DNA from: Phragmites australis
Lineage: Eukaryota > Streptophyta > Magnoliopsida > Poales > Poaceae
Assembly: GCF_958298935.1 (NCBI RefSeq)
Contig: NC_084938.1
Coordinates: 8,687,501 to 8,751,500 of the forward strand
Direction of reading: 5' to 3'
DNA length: 64,000 nucleotides
Position 1 is the stretch's first letter, and the number at the start of each line of letters is the position of its first letter. Shown here in pieces: positions 55,097 to 64,000 of the stretch. The position numbers and the translations under genes were made by a program. Below the pieces are notes generated by a model. It ran no database searches, was not told the origin of the DNA, and saw only the letters and a program-made list of their open reading frames with translations.

Positions 55097-58000
55097 TGTA
55101 ACACCCAGTTTTAAACAAACAAAATCGGGCACAACACATGTATGCCAGGATCAAGTTTCATACATGTGCTTACATCATTAGTGTATCATCACAGTGCCAT
55201 TATTACAACGTTAATTAACTTACTACAAAAGGACCCGAGGGTCTAAAAGAAAACACAGTGGAACTAAAAAGAGGTCTTCAGTGCCAGCGGGGCTTCCATC
55301 TTCCACAGGCGTCAACCGGGGGCAGACCAGCCTAGAACAGCAGCTCCGGGTCGAAGTCGTCCTCGTTGAAGGTTGCAGCTTCATAGACGGCTTCTAAACA
55401 GCGAAAGAATGTAAGGAAGGGGATAACAAGGGTGATTACAAAGATGTACTCTGCAAGTGGAGGGAAAACATGATATGGGGCTTAAGTCAAGGAACGGCTA
55501 AACACGGATAACTGCACTAAGCAACTTATCCTAAGATTCCAACATTAGGCATCCTATTTACTAAGTATGAGGACACTGCTATATCAAAAGGATTGACTCA
55601 TTGGATTCCATCCGACTACCAAGACAAACCAGGTAATTCCATTACCCAGCTACCGAACCAACCATACCAAACCCAGATCCCAACTAATCCTGAAGAAGTC
55701 CAAGCCTGCTCTTGACCGTGAGCACGGCTGATCGATCAGTTTGATACTCTGAGAGTTTGCACAGCATTCCCCATGAATCGTGATTCCCATGTTGCTCCAT
55801 ACTTCTGGGGTGTGGAGTCGGGGTCTCACTACAAGACCTTTACAAATATCCCACTAGCTTGCAGGCACTCACTGAGGTTTCACCGCTAACAGATGATTCC
55901 ATCGCCGCAGAAGCCCCCTCTTGTGCCACTTAACCGTCCAATGGTGCCCACAGAGCCAGAGGGGTGGCTAATTAGTTGGCCAGGCCATACCCATATAGGC
56001 CTCGTGGTTGTGCGGTTTAGCCGGGTTACATGCTTCAAGAACCGGTCCTTAGGACCCCATACAGAAACAAACACAAGCCTGCTGTCCAGAACCACCTCAA
56101 ACCAACCATTCTGTTGGGATCCCTATACCAAGTTTGCTACAAAATTACCATTTCCCAAATATTGTTGCTTTGTTCATTACTCAATGTTAACATTTCTCCC
56201 AACCCTGACTGCACTAGCATATCTACCCATTTTATAACATGATAAAACAACGACGATAAGGAATATTTATTCAAAACTAATAAACCCTAACATGGGATTT
56301 CATATTTAGACAAGCATGCATCGTAGATAAAACATCTACATAAATATCCTAAAACTAGGTGTAAGATGCTCAAGGACACTTGCCTTCGACGGAGTGTTGC
56401 TCAAATTCCTCGAAAACTTGGTCTTGGAGATTACCGGACTGCTCAGCTCCTAATTCAACATACCGGAAAAAGCACACAAAACAAAACTCTAAGTACAGTA
56501 CACCAAACAATGCTAAATCTAGATAAAAACCCTATAAATACACATCGCTACGAACATTTGGGCGCAAAAATCACCCAAATCGGAGCTACGAGCAAAAAGT
56601 ATTGAGCTTTTGAAGTTCCAGGGGCTAAACTGCAAGTTTTAGTTGATTTTCAGAGAAAACCCAAATTAATTTTATACTGGAAATTCAATTTATGATGCAA
56701 TAAAGCATTTGCTGAATTATTTTGCTACTGGAAAATCCATGGAATAGGTTAATGGGCCCCGTGGACCACGGCCTTATGGCCGGTCCATGGTTCACGGTAG
56801 ACCGAGGCTCATAGGGGTAAGCTCGGTCTAATCCGAGCCATCGGTTTGGATCGGGTGGCTGGAATTAAACAAGACTGGTGGGCGGCGGCGCGGGATGGGA
56901 GAAACGGTGGCTAACGGCAGCGAGCGGCCGGAGCCTCACCAGCGTGGAGCAAAAACGCGCCACCGGCCATGAAACTCGACGGGGCTTGGCACAAAAGAGA
57001 GAGGAGGGGACACGGGTTCTCACAATGGGTCTCACGGCGGTGGAGGAGCTCTGAAGGTGGCCGGCGATGGAGAGCGGCGGGTGGTGATGCTCGGTCTCAG
57101 CGGGGATGGCGTCCGGCAGCTGAAGGAGCTCCAAGAGGTGTCATGATGCGAAGCTCGAGGTCCTGCGACACCGTAGGAGGGAAAAATGAGGTCACAAGAG
57201 GTTCAGCAAGGGAGAATTTTGGGCGGCGGCGAGATCTTACCGGCGGCAATGGCAAAGACGGTGGCGGGTTCGAATCCGTACGCAAATCACAGGGGAAAAG
57301 GATTGTTTGGGTGCGGAAACTCGCAAGGGAGATGATGAGAGGCTTAAATAACTGAGGGAGGGAGAGGGACGGCCGGATTTGAGAGGATTCGGCCGGCGCC
57401 ATGATTTTCGTTAAAAGCATCGGTTTCCAAATTAAAGAGAGGAGAATGAAGGGGGAAACGGCCGGGGAGGAGGGAATAGGGGGCGGCGATCATGGTGGTG
57501 GGGTTTGATTAGCGATTTATGGCGCAGGGAGGTGGGATTGATCGGGCGCGGTGATTTTGGGGCCAGTTGAGTCGGGCGGCGGGAGGTTAGGGAAGAGGAA
57601 CCGGTTGGGTGGGCGGCTCAGCTGGCGGCTCGGCTAGCGGCTTGGGCTGGGCCCGCGCGCAGAGAGATCGGGGCAGGGAGGGGGAGTGGCTCGGGCGAGG
57701 GAAGCCAGCTAGGTTGGTGGGCCCACCTGTCGGTGAGGGGAGGCGGGGAGAGGCCGGCTTGGGCGCTGGGAGACCGGCTCGGCCTAATGGGCCGGCGCGG
57801 GGTGGATGGGGAGGCGGCCCACGCAGAGAAAGAAAAAGAGAGGGGGAGGGAGGAAGTGGGCTGGGGGAGAAAGGATTCGGCCTGAGAAGCTTTTCCAATT
57901 TTGAAATGCTTTTCTTTTTAGATTTTACTTCAAATTCAAAAGGGGTTTAAATGAGCGACTTCTAGAGAATTTTTTGCAAACTTTTTCCATGCATAAAAAT

Positions 58001-58161
58001 CTATTGAAACTACGACAGCATGAATGCAAAAAGCACAATTATAACCTATGGCCAATTAAATTTAGAAATTAATTTTCCATCTAAATTGAATAAAATAAAA
58101 CTCCTATTTAATTCTAGCAAAATTTTAAATTATTGCAAAAATTGAGATTTAGGGTGTTACA
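55097..58161 (-). mobile_element. Element N: ~3 kb LTR-like insertion with TGTAACACCC ends
   Basis: Both tips are the perfect inverted repeat TGTAACACCC / GGGTGTTACA, and the 3065-bp unit interrupts gypsy E inside its knuckle repeat. No protein domain is found. The middle (56865-57900) is GC-rich and gives long biased Pro/Arg frames on both strands. The minus start TGTAACACCCTAAATCTC is typical of long gypsy LTRs in grasses. Element I has the same length, similar tips and the same internal GTGGGCCCACCTGT-type block, so both are likely solo LTRs of one family or sister families. Confidence 0.55.
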
Positions 58162-58462
58162 GAATTGAAGTGGGATACACTCTGGGTCGTTGCAATGTTC
58201 ATGTCATAACAGAACCTTCGTCGAAGCCTCAGGAAGACGAGGGCCTCCTATAGACACAACGAGTACCGGAGGCTATGCCTGAAGGATAGACCAAGAAAGT
58301 GCTACTATGTCAGGATAAACCAGAAAGAAGAGTGGCAATAGGAGCTGAAATGACAGAAGAAGCTGAATGAAGCATGATAGAATTCCGCAACAACGAGGAT
58401 GTCTTCGCTAAGACACCGAAGGATATACAAGGGCTTAATAGAGATATCAACGAGCATAAGCT
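58162..58462 (+). pseudogene. Continuation of gypsy E: start of pol trace
   Basis: Resumes the frame cut by N (GYTLGRCNVHVI), then a degenerate stretch, and at 58378-58460 a reading IEFRNNEDVFAKTPKDIQGLNRDINEHKL. Many plant gypsy polyproteins have a comparable DVFAWSPxDMPGI...EH block just before the RT. The expected Trp is Lys here. It stops at LTR F. Confidence 0.55.
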
Positions 58463-59146
58463 TGTAGGATCTAGGATACCGACTAGAGGGGGTTGAATAG
58501 GTGGTTTTAAAACTAATTGCTAAGGAATCAAGAAAACTTGCAGAAACAAACTAAATATCACTAGAGTAATACGAAAACAACAAAAACCATGTCAAGGTTT
58601 GCAATCCTAGAGTGACATGCAACAATTTATATTCAAGAAAAATAAATTGCATAAAGTAAATTTTCTCAAACTAAATTACTCAAGGATGACACAAGAAATA
58701 TTTCTTCTCTATCAAGTGTCCAATTTGTCACAAGAGAAAGGGCTCACACCGAGAAACTTGATCTTAAGTCGGAGTAGAACAAGAACTACTCAATACCTCG
58801 ATTCCGCTAGAGTAGCACTTTGCCTCTACGACAAGGTGTGCTCAAAGCCTCTCACAATCATTGTCATGGCTCCTTCACAATCTTCTTTGAAGGGCTCAAT
58901 AGCGCAACAACCTCCAAGCTGTCTAGGAGGCAGTAACCTCCAAGAGTAACAAGTCGATGGTGCTTGCTTGAAGGAGCACTAGTGCCTCAATGCTCAAACT
59001 CTTCAAAGTTATGGACTAGATGCTCTCACACTCTCAAAAATACAATCACTAAGCCAAGAGAGGGAGAGGAGGAAGGCAAGAGCTCAAAAGGGTTGTAATG
59101 AAATGCTAGAGTGGTTCCTTGAACCAGCCAAGCTCTTATTTATACC

Positions 59147-59154
59147 CCAAACTC
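59147..59154 (-). promoter_or_regulatory. TATA box of LTR F
   Basis: TATAAATA on the minus strand in GGGGTATAAATAAG. Confidence 0.55.
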
Positions 59155-59194
59155 AAGAATGTGGCCGTTACTGTTCATTTGATACCTCTGCACA

Positions 59195-59400
59195 CTGGAC
59201 GGTCAAACTGCAGCTCAATCGGCAGTCGAACCGCCACAATTACAATGGCTACAAAAGGCGTGATGATGACACTAACACACGGTGGTCAGACCGCAACTCC
59301 TCACGGTCAACCGCGAGCAGGGAACAAAGTGCCAAAAACTCTCTGTTCCTAGGGTGGTCAGACCGGCCATGCCAGCGGTCAGACCGCCAGCCAGACCAGA
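59195..59400 (-). repeat. Array of CGGTCTGACCGC words in LTR F
   Basis: At least six copies or near-copies (for example near 59201, 59284, 59353, 59376) lie directly upstream of the TATA box in transcript sense. The word is the one used in LTR H. Confidence 0.7.
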
Positions 59401-59648
59401 GGGTCCAAACCCCTATGTTTGTTTGGTGGTTGTTGGAGCAAGAGATTGTCCTGCCCCAGCAAGTACGGCAAGAGTTTCTTCTAAGGAGGATACTCAAGCT
59501 TGGAGACGAAGTTTGAGAGGAAGGAACACCACGAATGTATTGGACTGGGCTAGGAGGAGTATCACAGGAAAACTTTGTGATTATGCTCCTCCGTGCTGTG
59601 TTGAGCGTATCGTCTTTTCTTCTTCTCTTCCAGGTGACCATGACCCCC

Positions 59649-59656
59649 TATTTATA
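59649..59656 (-). promoter_or_regulatory. TATA box of LTR D
   Basis: TATAAATA on the minus strand in GCTTATAAATAGGGGG. Confidence 0.6.
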
Positions 59657-59982
59657 AGCAATACGTAGCTTAGTTTACAAGTTATCACGATGTACAAATA
59701 TCTAGGACCTGGTCGAATTACTGGGCCTTATCCTGGATAACTACCTTTTACCATACATAGAAGATAAATATCTACCGTGGTAACTATGTTAGTGCTTGCC
59801 CCCTGAGGGGTGAGCCGGCTGCCAATTTACGGCCCGACGCCGCTCTGCCGGGGGTGTCAGGATAAGCACCACTTGCATCGGCATTTATCACCCGTCACCT
59901 CGCATAAGGTCGGCAGCAGAGAGGGGGGGGGGTGTCCTTTCTTCCTCGATATTATCTCCGGAGGCCGGTCGCGCCTTTAGGC

Positions 59983-60225
59983 TTCGGAAGGCCGCATGGG
60001 CACCGAAGGGCCAGCCCGAAGGGGTCTGCAGCCCCTGGGGATAAGGACTCCTATTGAGTTCGGAGGCCGAAGGCTCCGAGGGTACTTGCTGTAGCTACGA
60101 GTCTTCGGAAGGCCACGTATGAGCCGGAGAGGTGGTCCGAAGGGATTCACATCCTCCGAGGATGGGGCCTCCTATCGAGTCTAGAGGCCGAAGGCTCTGG
60201 AGGGACCTTTGATAGCGACCGCCAA
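59983..60225 (-). repeat. 121-bp tandem duplication in LTR D
   Basis: Two diverged units begin TTCGGAAGGCC at 59983 and 60104 and share CCGAAGGG, CTCCTAT(T/C)GAGT and GGCCGAAGGCTC blocks in order. Confidence 0.75.
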
Positions 60226-60260
60226 CTATTATCCTCAGGCTAGTCTATTTTCCCCCAACA

Positions 60261-61006
60261 GTACCCCATCATTCTCTGGCCTTAACATTTGGAGGCATGA
60301 GAGGATGTAGGGGAAAACCAACTCCAGCCTGGGTTTGTAACAAGAATGCCCGAAGGCCATTCCCTATCTCTGAGGAGTTTTTCGACGGGAGCTGCGGGCG
60401 TTGATGGTGGAGCTCAATGCTGACAGTGCATTGGTGATGGCGTCACACTCTGGGGTTATGTTGAGGTCGGCTATGCAGCCGATGTTGAAGTTGGAGTGGA
60501 AGACTAAAGACGTTCAGCAGAGGAGGTACGTTCCGGAGCCTGTTGGAGTTGAAGTATACGGTATCGGGACTTGGGGCTGGAGCGGCGTCGATGGAGGTGA
60601 TGCGCTCCTAGGTCCGTGCCTAGGCCGACCTAGATTCCTTGGACTCTTTTGGTGATGGGTCTTCTCACCATTTGAGTTTGTCAGAGTGGGGGATCACATG
60701 TGGGATTAGGGAATCCGCACGTTTGCCCATTTGAGGTCGGTAGGATGGGATGTCACTAGCATGTTTCTGACTAGATAATTCATGGGTTTGTCTAGGGTCT
60801 TGTGCCCACACCCCTGGTAGGCCCCAAGAGGGGACTAGGTCATTAATGTGACGGGACACTCATGCGAGAAAATGAGGTGTTGCCACGTCTCGGTGGAATG
60901 ACCGGGATATGGCCACAGGCCTCTAGAGATTAATGAGGGATGCCACGGAGCGATGTCGAGTTGGTTCCGCTTCTCTTCCTGGGCAATCATGGCCGCTCGG
61001 CCCACG
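60261..61006. other. Internal DNA of M next to the PPT
   Basis: One plus open frame (60401-60655) without recognised motifs and otherwise no supported feature. It lies just upstream of the antisense TATA box. Confidence 0.35.
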
Positions 61007-61012
61007 TATAAA
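61007..61012 (+). promoter_or_regulatory. TATA box upstream of the antisense ORF
   Basis: TATAAA lies in CACGTATAAAGTGGGG, 64 bases before an ATG (61076) on the plus strand, opposite to the direction of element M. Confidence 0.45.
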
Positions 61013-61075
61013 GTGGGGGTCATTCGGCTGGATCTATCACCATCCCACGAGCGAACACTTAACTTGTCTTTGAAT

Positions 61076-61297
61076 ATGGCATCGTCTTCCTCCCCATCCT
61101 CTTCAGAAACATCGATGATCTCAACTGCTTCTATTGTGGCTGGGCCATTTCAACCACCGGTGGTGGCGCTGGCGGCCATCCGACTTTCATCCTTGCGGGG
61201 CGGGCAGCTGCCTGTTGCTCCTGCCCAACCCTCGGTTCGGGAGACCATGCCTGTCGAGATCATCGATATTTCCGACGATGATGTGAGGATCGACTAG
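61076..61297 (+). CDS. Antisense ORF in element M (Ser-rich head, acidic EIIDISDDD tail)
   Basis: A 73-residue frame: Ser-rich MASSSSPSSSETS head, a Pro/Ala/Val middle and an acidic VEIIDISDDDV end. No domain is recognised. After the stop at 61297 other plus frames continue with Ser- and Lys-rich readings (61310-61460), so the original protein may have been longer and frameshifted. Extra antisense ORFs between pol and the 3' LTR are known in Tat-branch gypsy elements such as maize Grande, and position and orientation fit. The ID-I/D-S-DDD tail resembles a SUMO-interacting motif, but that is speculation. Whether it is expressed is unknown. Confidence 0.4.
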   Translation: MASSSSPSSSETSMISTASIVAGPFQPPVVALAAIRLSSLRGGQLPVAPAQPSVRETMPVEIIDISDDDVRID

Positions 61298-62111
61298 GAT
61301 CTCCTTCGGAGGGAGAGTGACGAGGAGGAGCGAACTTCGGCGGCAAGGGCTGGGAAGAAGCGGGAGGAGGACCCAACAGTGTCTCCTTCTGTTTCTTCCT
61401 CGTCTTCTAACATCTCAGGGGTCAGCTACTGCATCAGCTTCTGTGGCAGCAGGCCGCGGATGAGGTGTATACGCTGCTCCATGTGCAGCCCCTACCGGGA
61501 TCCGCAGGAGGCGAAGGTGGCCTTCGGGGGTGCTTCCCAGACATCCCTGTTCTGTCGTTCGACTATGGCCCTGCCGCGGGTCACAGTTGTCTTTTGCCAC
61601 CTTGCACTCTTTCTCCCCTTGGTTTGCTCTCTCGAGGTTTGCCTCCTCTGCAGCGGCCTTTATACTGTTTGCTCCTTTGTACGCGTCCTCCAAATGCACG
61701 ATTTGTTTAATAATATAATTTGGACCCTTGGGGGCGATTGTATCTCTTTTTGGGCCGATGTGTGAGGGGATCCTTCGAGCAGGGGACCGCATGTCTATGT
61801 GCCTTTGTGCCTTCGAGCCGCTTTTCTTCGTCCCCTTCGTAGGTGATGGCTAGTTTTTTGGATGACCGATGTGCTGAGCCTTCGCATAGATCATAGCCGG
61901 TTTCGTTCCTTCCAGGGGAGAGGTGGCCTCGGGAATCTGGCGGTGGTAGATACGCAGGGTAACTAAGGAGATCCAGGTGAAGCGGTGGTGACCTCGTTGT
62001 TTCTGGTTATCGCATACTCCTCAGGCTCGGCACTGGTAGGGCCTTCTTCCAAATTTGTTCCAAATTTCTGAACCAGTGAAGCCCATCAGGAACCTTGGGA
62101 GACAAGGTCCA
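61298..62111. other. Internal DNA of M between antisense ORF and repeat array
   Basis: Several overlapping frames on both strands (61379-61792), none with a recognisable domain; likely decayed continuation of the antisense gene. Confidence 0.35.
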
Positions 62112-62800
62112 GAGGTGGTCTTTGACCCTTTTAGCCGCTGCCCAGCTCCAGATGTAATTCGCTTGGGGCCTGGAGACGACGTTGTCAAAGGCGAAGCCGA
62201 AGGCCAGACGGGAGAGGTGGTCCTCGACCCCCTCGGCCCTTAGCCCCTGCCCGGCTCTAGAGGTAATCCACCCGAAGCTTGGTGACGGCGTATCGGAGGC
62301 GGAGACGAAGGCCAGACGGGAGAGGTGGTCCTCGACCCCCTCGGCCCTTAGCCGCTGCACGGCTCCAGAGGAAATTCGTCCGAAGCCTGGCGACAGCGTG
62401 TCGGAGGCGGAGTCGAAGGCCAGACAGGAGAGGTGGTCCTCGCCCCCCTCAGCCCTTAGCCGCTGGCCGGCTCCAGAGGTAATCTGCCCGGAGCCTGCGA
62501 CGATGTGTCGGAGGCGAACCGAAAGGCCAGATGGGAGAGGTGGTCCTCGACCCCCTCAGCCCTTAGCCGCTACCCGGCTCCAGAGGTAATCCACCTAGAG
62601 CCTAGCGACGGCGTGTCAGAGGCGGAGCCGAAGGCCAGATGGGAGAGGTGGTCTTTGACCCCCTCGGCCCTTAGCCGCTACCTAGCTCCAGAGGTATTCC
62701 GCCCAGAGCCTGGTGACAGCGTGTCATAGGCGAAGCTGAAGGCTAGACGAAAGAGGTGGTCCTCGACCCCCTCGGCCCTTAGTCATTGCCTGGCTCCTAC
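62112..62800. repeat. 108-bp tandem array (~6.4 units)
   Basis: Units start GAGGTGGTC at 62112, 62214, 62322, 62430, 62537, 62645 and 62753, so the period is 102, 108, 108, 107, 108, 108. Each holds CCCCTCGGCCCTTAGCCGCT, GGCTCCAGAGGTAAT and GAAGGCCAGACGGGA. As 108 is a multiple of three, a 36-residue repeat stays open across several units in more than one frame. Confidence 0.9.
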
Positions 62801-63060
62801 AACAACTAGCTGGGGATACCATACTTTTTCCCATGCCACGCAGAGTGGGATTTTACTTATTGTTAGCATGACCTTCATAAACGATGTATGAACCATGTCT
62901 TTAGATGAGACTGCAGGGTAGTGACTTTACCTGTTACCATACGTGTATGAGTCATGCGGGCCATACCTCTTCGGTCTGTTGGCTGCGCCTATTGGGGGCT
63001 AGGGGGCTTTGCATCCCACTAACACGGAGGGGCTTGCCTTCAAGATGCCGTGGGATTTTG
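62801..63060. other. Spacer between the two repeat arrays of M
   Basis: Unique sequence of 260 bases without recognised features. Confidence 0.4.
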
Positions 63061-63390
63061 TCAGATAGATTTTTTGGAACCTCTCCGTCTAGCAGAGGTT
63101 TTGTGAGACTATTTGGTGGAGGTTTTTGTAAGACGCTCCGCCTTGCAGAGGTTTTTGGAAGTCTCTCCATTTTTGCCGGAGCTTTTGCAAGACTGTTTGG
63201 CGGAGGTTTTTGTAAGACGCTCTGCCTCGCGGAGGTTTTCGAAAGTCTCTCCATTTTTGCCAAAGCTTTTGTAAGACCTTCCGCTTTGTCAGAGGTTTGG
63301 TAGGACTCTCCGTCTTTTGCCAGAGGTTTTGTAAAGAGCTCTCCGTTTCTGCTGGAGGTTTTGTAGGACTCTCCGTTTTTATCAGAGGTT
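63061..63390. repeat. Degenerate CTCCG...CGGAGG repeat block (about 84-bp higher-order unit)
   Basis: Words GGAGGTTTTTGTAAGACGCTC recur at about 63118 and 63202 (84 apart), interleaved with shorter GAGGTTTTG units. It is an older, more diverged part of the 40-bp array that follows. Confidence 0.7.
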
Positions 63391-63670
63391 TTGTATCCTT
63401 TTGTAAGACTCTCCATTTTTGCTGGAGGTTTTGTATCCTTTTGTAAGACTCTTCTTTTTTGCTGGATGTTTTGTATCCTCTTGTAAGACTCTCCGTTTTT
63501 GCCGGAGGTTTTGTATCTTTTTGTAGGACTATCCGTTTTTACCGGAGGTTTTGTATCCTTTTGTTAGACTCTCCATTTTTGCCGGAGGTTTTGTATCCTT
63601 TTGTAAGACTCTCTGTTTTTGCCAGAGGTTTTGTATCCCTCTTGGCATGTATTAACGTCGAAGGCTCTAC
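63391..63670. repeat. 40-bp tandem array (7 units)
   Basis: TTGTATCC starts at 63391, 63431, 63471, 63511, 63551, 63591 and 63631, exactly 40 apart. Each unit has CTCCG-TTTTTGC-CGGAG, a short stem-loop. Units differ from each other by a few bases, so homogenisation is recent. Confidence 0.92.
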
Positions 63671-63692
63671 ACACTATCAGGGCTACGTAATA

Positions 63693-63911
63693 CCTTCCAG
63701 GAAACCTAGGCAGCCTTGCCTTCCAAGTGACCTAGGCATGCTACGCCAGCGGTGTGTAGGCTCGTCGTGCTCCCAAGGAAACACCCCGGGTAAACCGCAA
63801 CACTGTCCACCAAGGGCATGCCCTGGCACGTGGCATTTATACAAACGAAGCTGTGCAATGCCTTCCAGGAAACCTAGACTTGATGCCCTCACAGTGACCT
63901 AGGCATGCTGA
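63693..63911. repeat. Direct repeat pair of ~50 bp, 168 bp apart
   Basis: CCTTCCAGGAAACCTAG ... GTGACCTAGGCATGCT occurs at 63693-63743 and 63861-63911. Confidence 0.8.
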
Positions 63912-63919
63912 GCTCGCGA

Positions 63920-63926
63920 TATATAA
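63920..63926 (+). promoter_or_regulatory. Candidate TATA box near the window end
   Basis: TATATAA in CTCGCGATATATAAGCATG. Downstream sequence runs out of the window, so it could be a second antisense promoter of M or the promoter of another LTR. Confidence 0.3.
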
Positions 63927-64000
63927 GCATGTCGTGCAACGAGGATTCCTTGCGACAGCATTCCTCAGAGCACCGCATCTTCACATCAAGGTAATCCCTT

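Larger units (their letters stand above)
52275..58462 (+). mobile_element. Element E: Ty3-gypsy retrotransposon, 3' truncated and split by element N
   Basis: Plus order: 5' LTR (52275-52969), PBS (from 52972), gag (53089 to ~54340), two knuckle-like repeats, then after element N (55097-58161) a short pol trace (58162-58462). Protease is not recognisable. The element ends where LTR F begins at 58463. Confidence 0.65.
58463..59430 (-). repeat. LTR F: copia LTR fragment
   Basis: The plus strand starts TGTAGGATCTAGGATACC with GACTAGAGGGGGTTGAAT, as in LTR G. It has a minus TATA box (59147-59154) and a palindromic CGGTCTGACCG array (59195-59400) just upstream of it in transcript sense. It is cut by LTR D of element M at 59431; no remainder was found beyond 60260 within the window. 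Confidence 0.65.
59431..60260 (-). repeat. 3' LTR of element M (LTR D)
   Basis: The ends TGTTGGAGC and CCCCCAACA give TGTTGG / CCAACA inverted tips. In transcript sense it starts TGTTGGGGGAAAATAG; TATA lies at 59649-59656; the right flank reads (minus) GAGAATGATGGGGTAC, a polypurine-like primer. Length is 830. A 121-bp duplication occupies U3. Confidence 0.65.
59431..64000 (-). mobile_element. Element M: Ty3-gypsy element (Tat-like 3' region), continues past the window
   Basis: LTR D (59431-60260) is followed on its right by a PPT-like sequence and 3.7 kb of internal DNA with tandem repeats and an antisense ORF, which is the layout of the 3' region of Tat-branch gypsy elements. Gag and pol would lie beyond 64000 and were not seen, so the lineage is inferred from architecture. 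Confidence 0.5.

Noticed and set aside
56865..57950. Long GC-rich open frames on both strands (Pro/Arg/Gly-rich)
   Set aside because: They overlap each other, have strong composition bias and lie inside element N; no domain or splice support.
59103..59668. Several overlapping ORFs up to 137 residues
   Set aside because: They span LTR F, its palindromic array and LTR D, with repeats in all frames; no coding signature.
63391..63670. CRISPR-like array (regular 40-bp repeats)
   Set aside because: There are no unique spacers: whole units are repeated, and the context is a plant retrotransposon, so it is a minisatellite.

Overview
This is nuclear DNA from a plant, almost certainly a grass (Poaceae). 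The evidence is one intron-split plant gene with a GC-rich first exon, embedded in nested LTR retrotransposons (Ty1-copia and Ty3-gypsy), with a tRNA-derived SINE, MITEs and other DNA transposons, a LINE tail, a plant-mobile-domain fragment and a grass-type F-box pseudogene. The species cannot be fixed from sequence alone. No bacterial-style operons, CRISPR arrays, rRNA genes or intact tRNA genes were seen.

Layout. 1-4590: low-coding DNA with short degenerate repeats and one copy of a DNA-transposon family (3096-3790) that carries a tRNA-like pol III promoter. 4590-10965: a plus-strand, pol-less copia-type element H (gag remnant, long AT-rich body, polypurine tract, 2.6 kb 3' LTR). 10966-16226: gag end and 5' LTR of a minus-strand copia element C, whose LTR is split by a ~3 kb LTR-like element (I, 12068-15041). 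16884-17198: SINE. 17309-19262: the only convincing intact host gene, five coding exons encoding a 205-residue C1D/Rrp47-family exosome cofactor. 19986-20305: a small solo LTR with perfect target duplication. 23415-36991: copia element J (minus), into which a complete gag-only element B (26883-33115, 1.5 kb LTRs, TSD GCCTT) has inserted. 38931-41115: F-box pseudogene abutting a second copy of the 3096-3790 transposon family. 42117-42381: MITE. 43014-43740: plant-mobile-domain pseudogene. 43874-45424: lone J-family LTR. 45440-46357: gypsy gag remnant. 46358-51195: copia element G (LTR, integrase, gag; no RT). 51200-52274: LINE 3' portion. 52275-58462: gypsy element E (5' LTR, PBS, gag, pol trace) interrupted by a second ~3 kb LTR-like element (N, 55097-58161). 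58463-59430: copia LTR F. 59431-64000: 3' LTR and 3' region of a minus-strand gypsy element M, rich in tandem repeats and bearing an antisense ORF with its own TATA box; it runs off the window.

How it fits together. The C1D gene is an island of about 6 kb between retrotransposon nests; its 5' flank has been remodelled by the SINE. The nests give a clear order of events: B is younger than J, I is younger than C, N is younger than E, and M landed after F. Most elements lack pol or integrase, so they would have needed proteins from other copies. The most interesting unexplained pattern is that several unrelated-looking LTRs carry arrays of family-specific palindromic words close to their TATA box.
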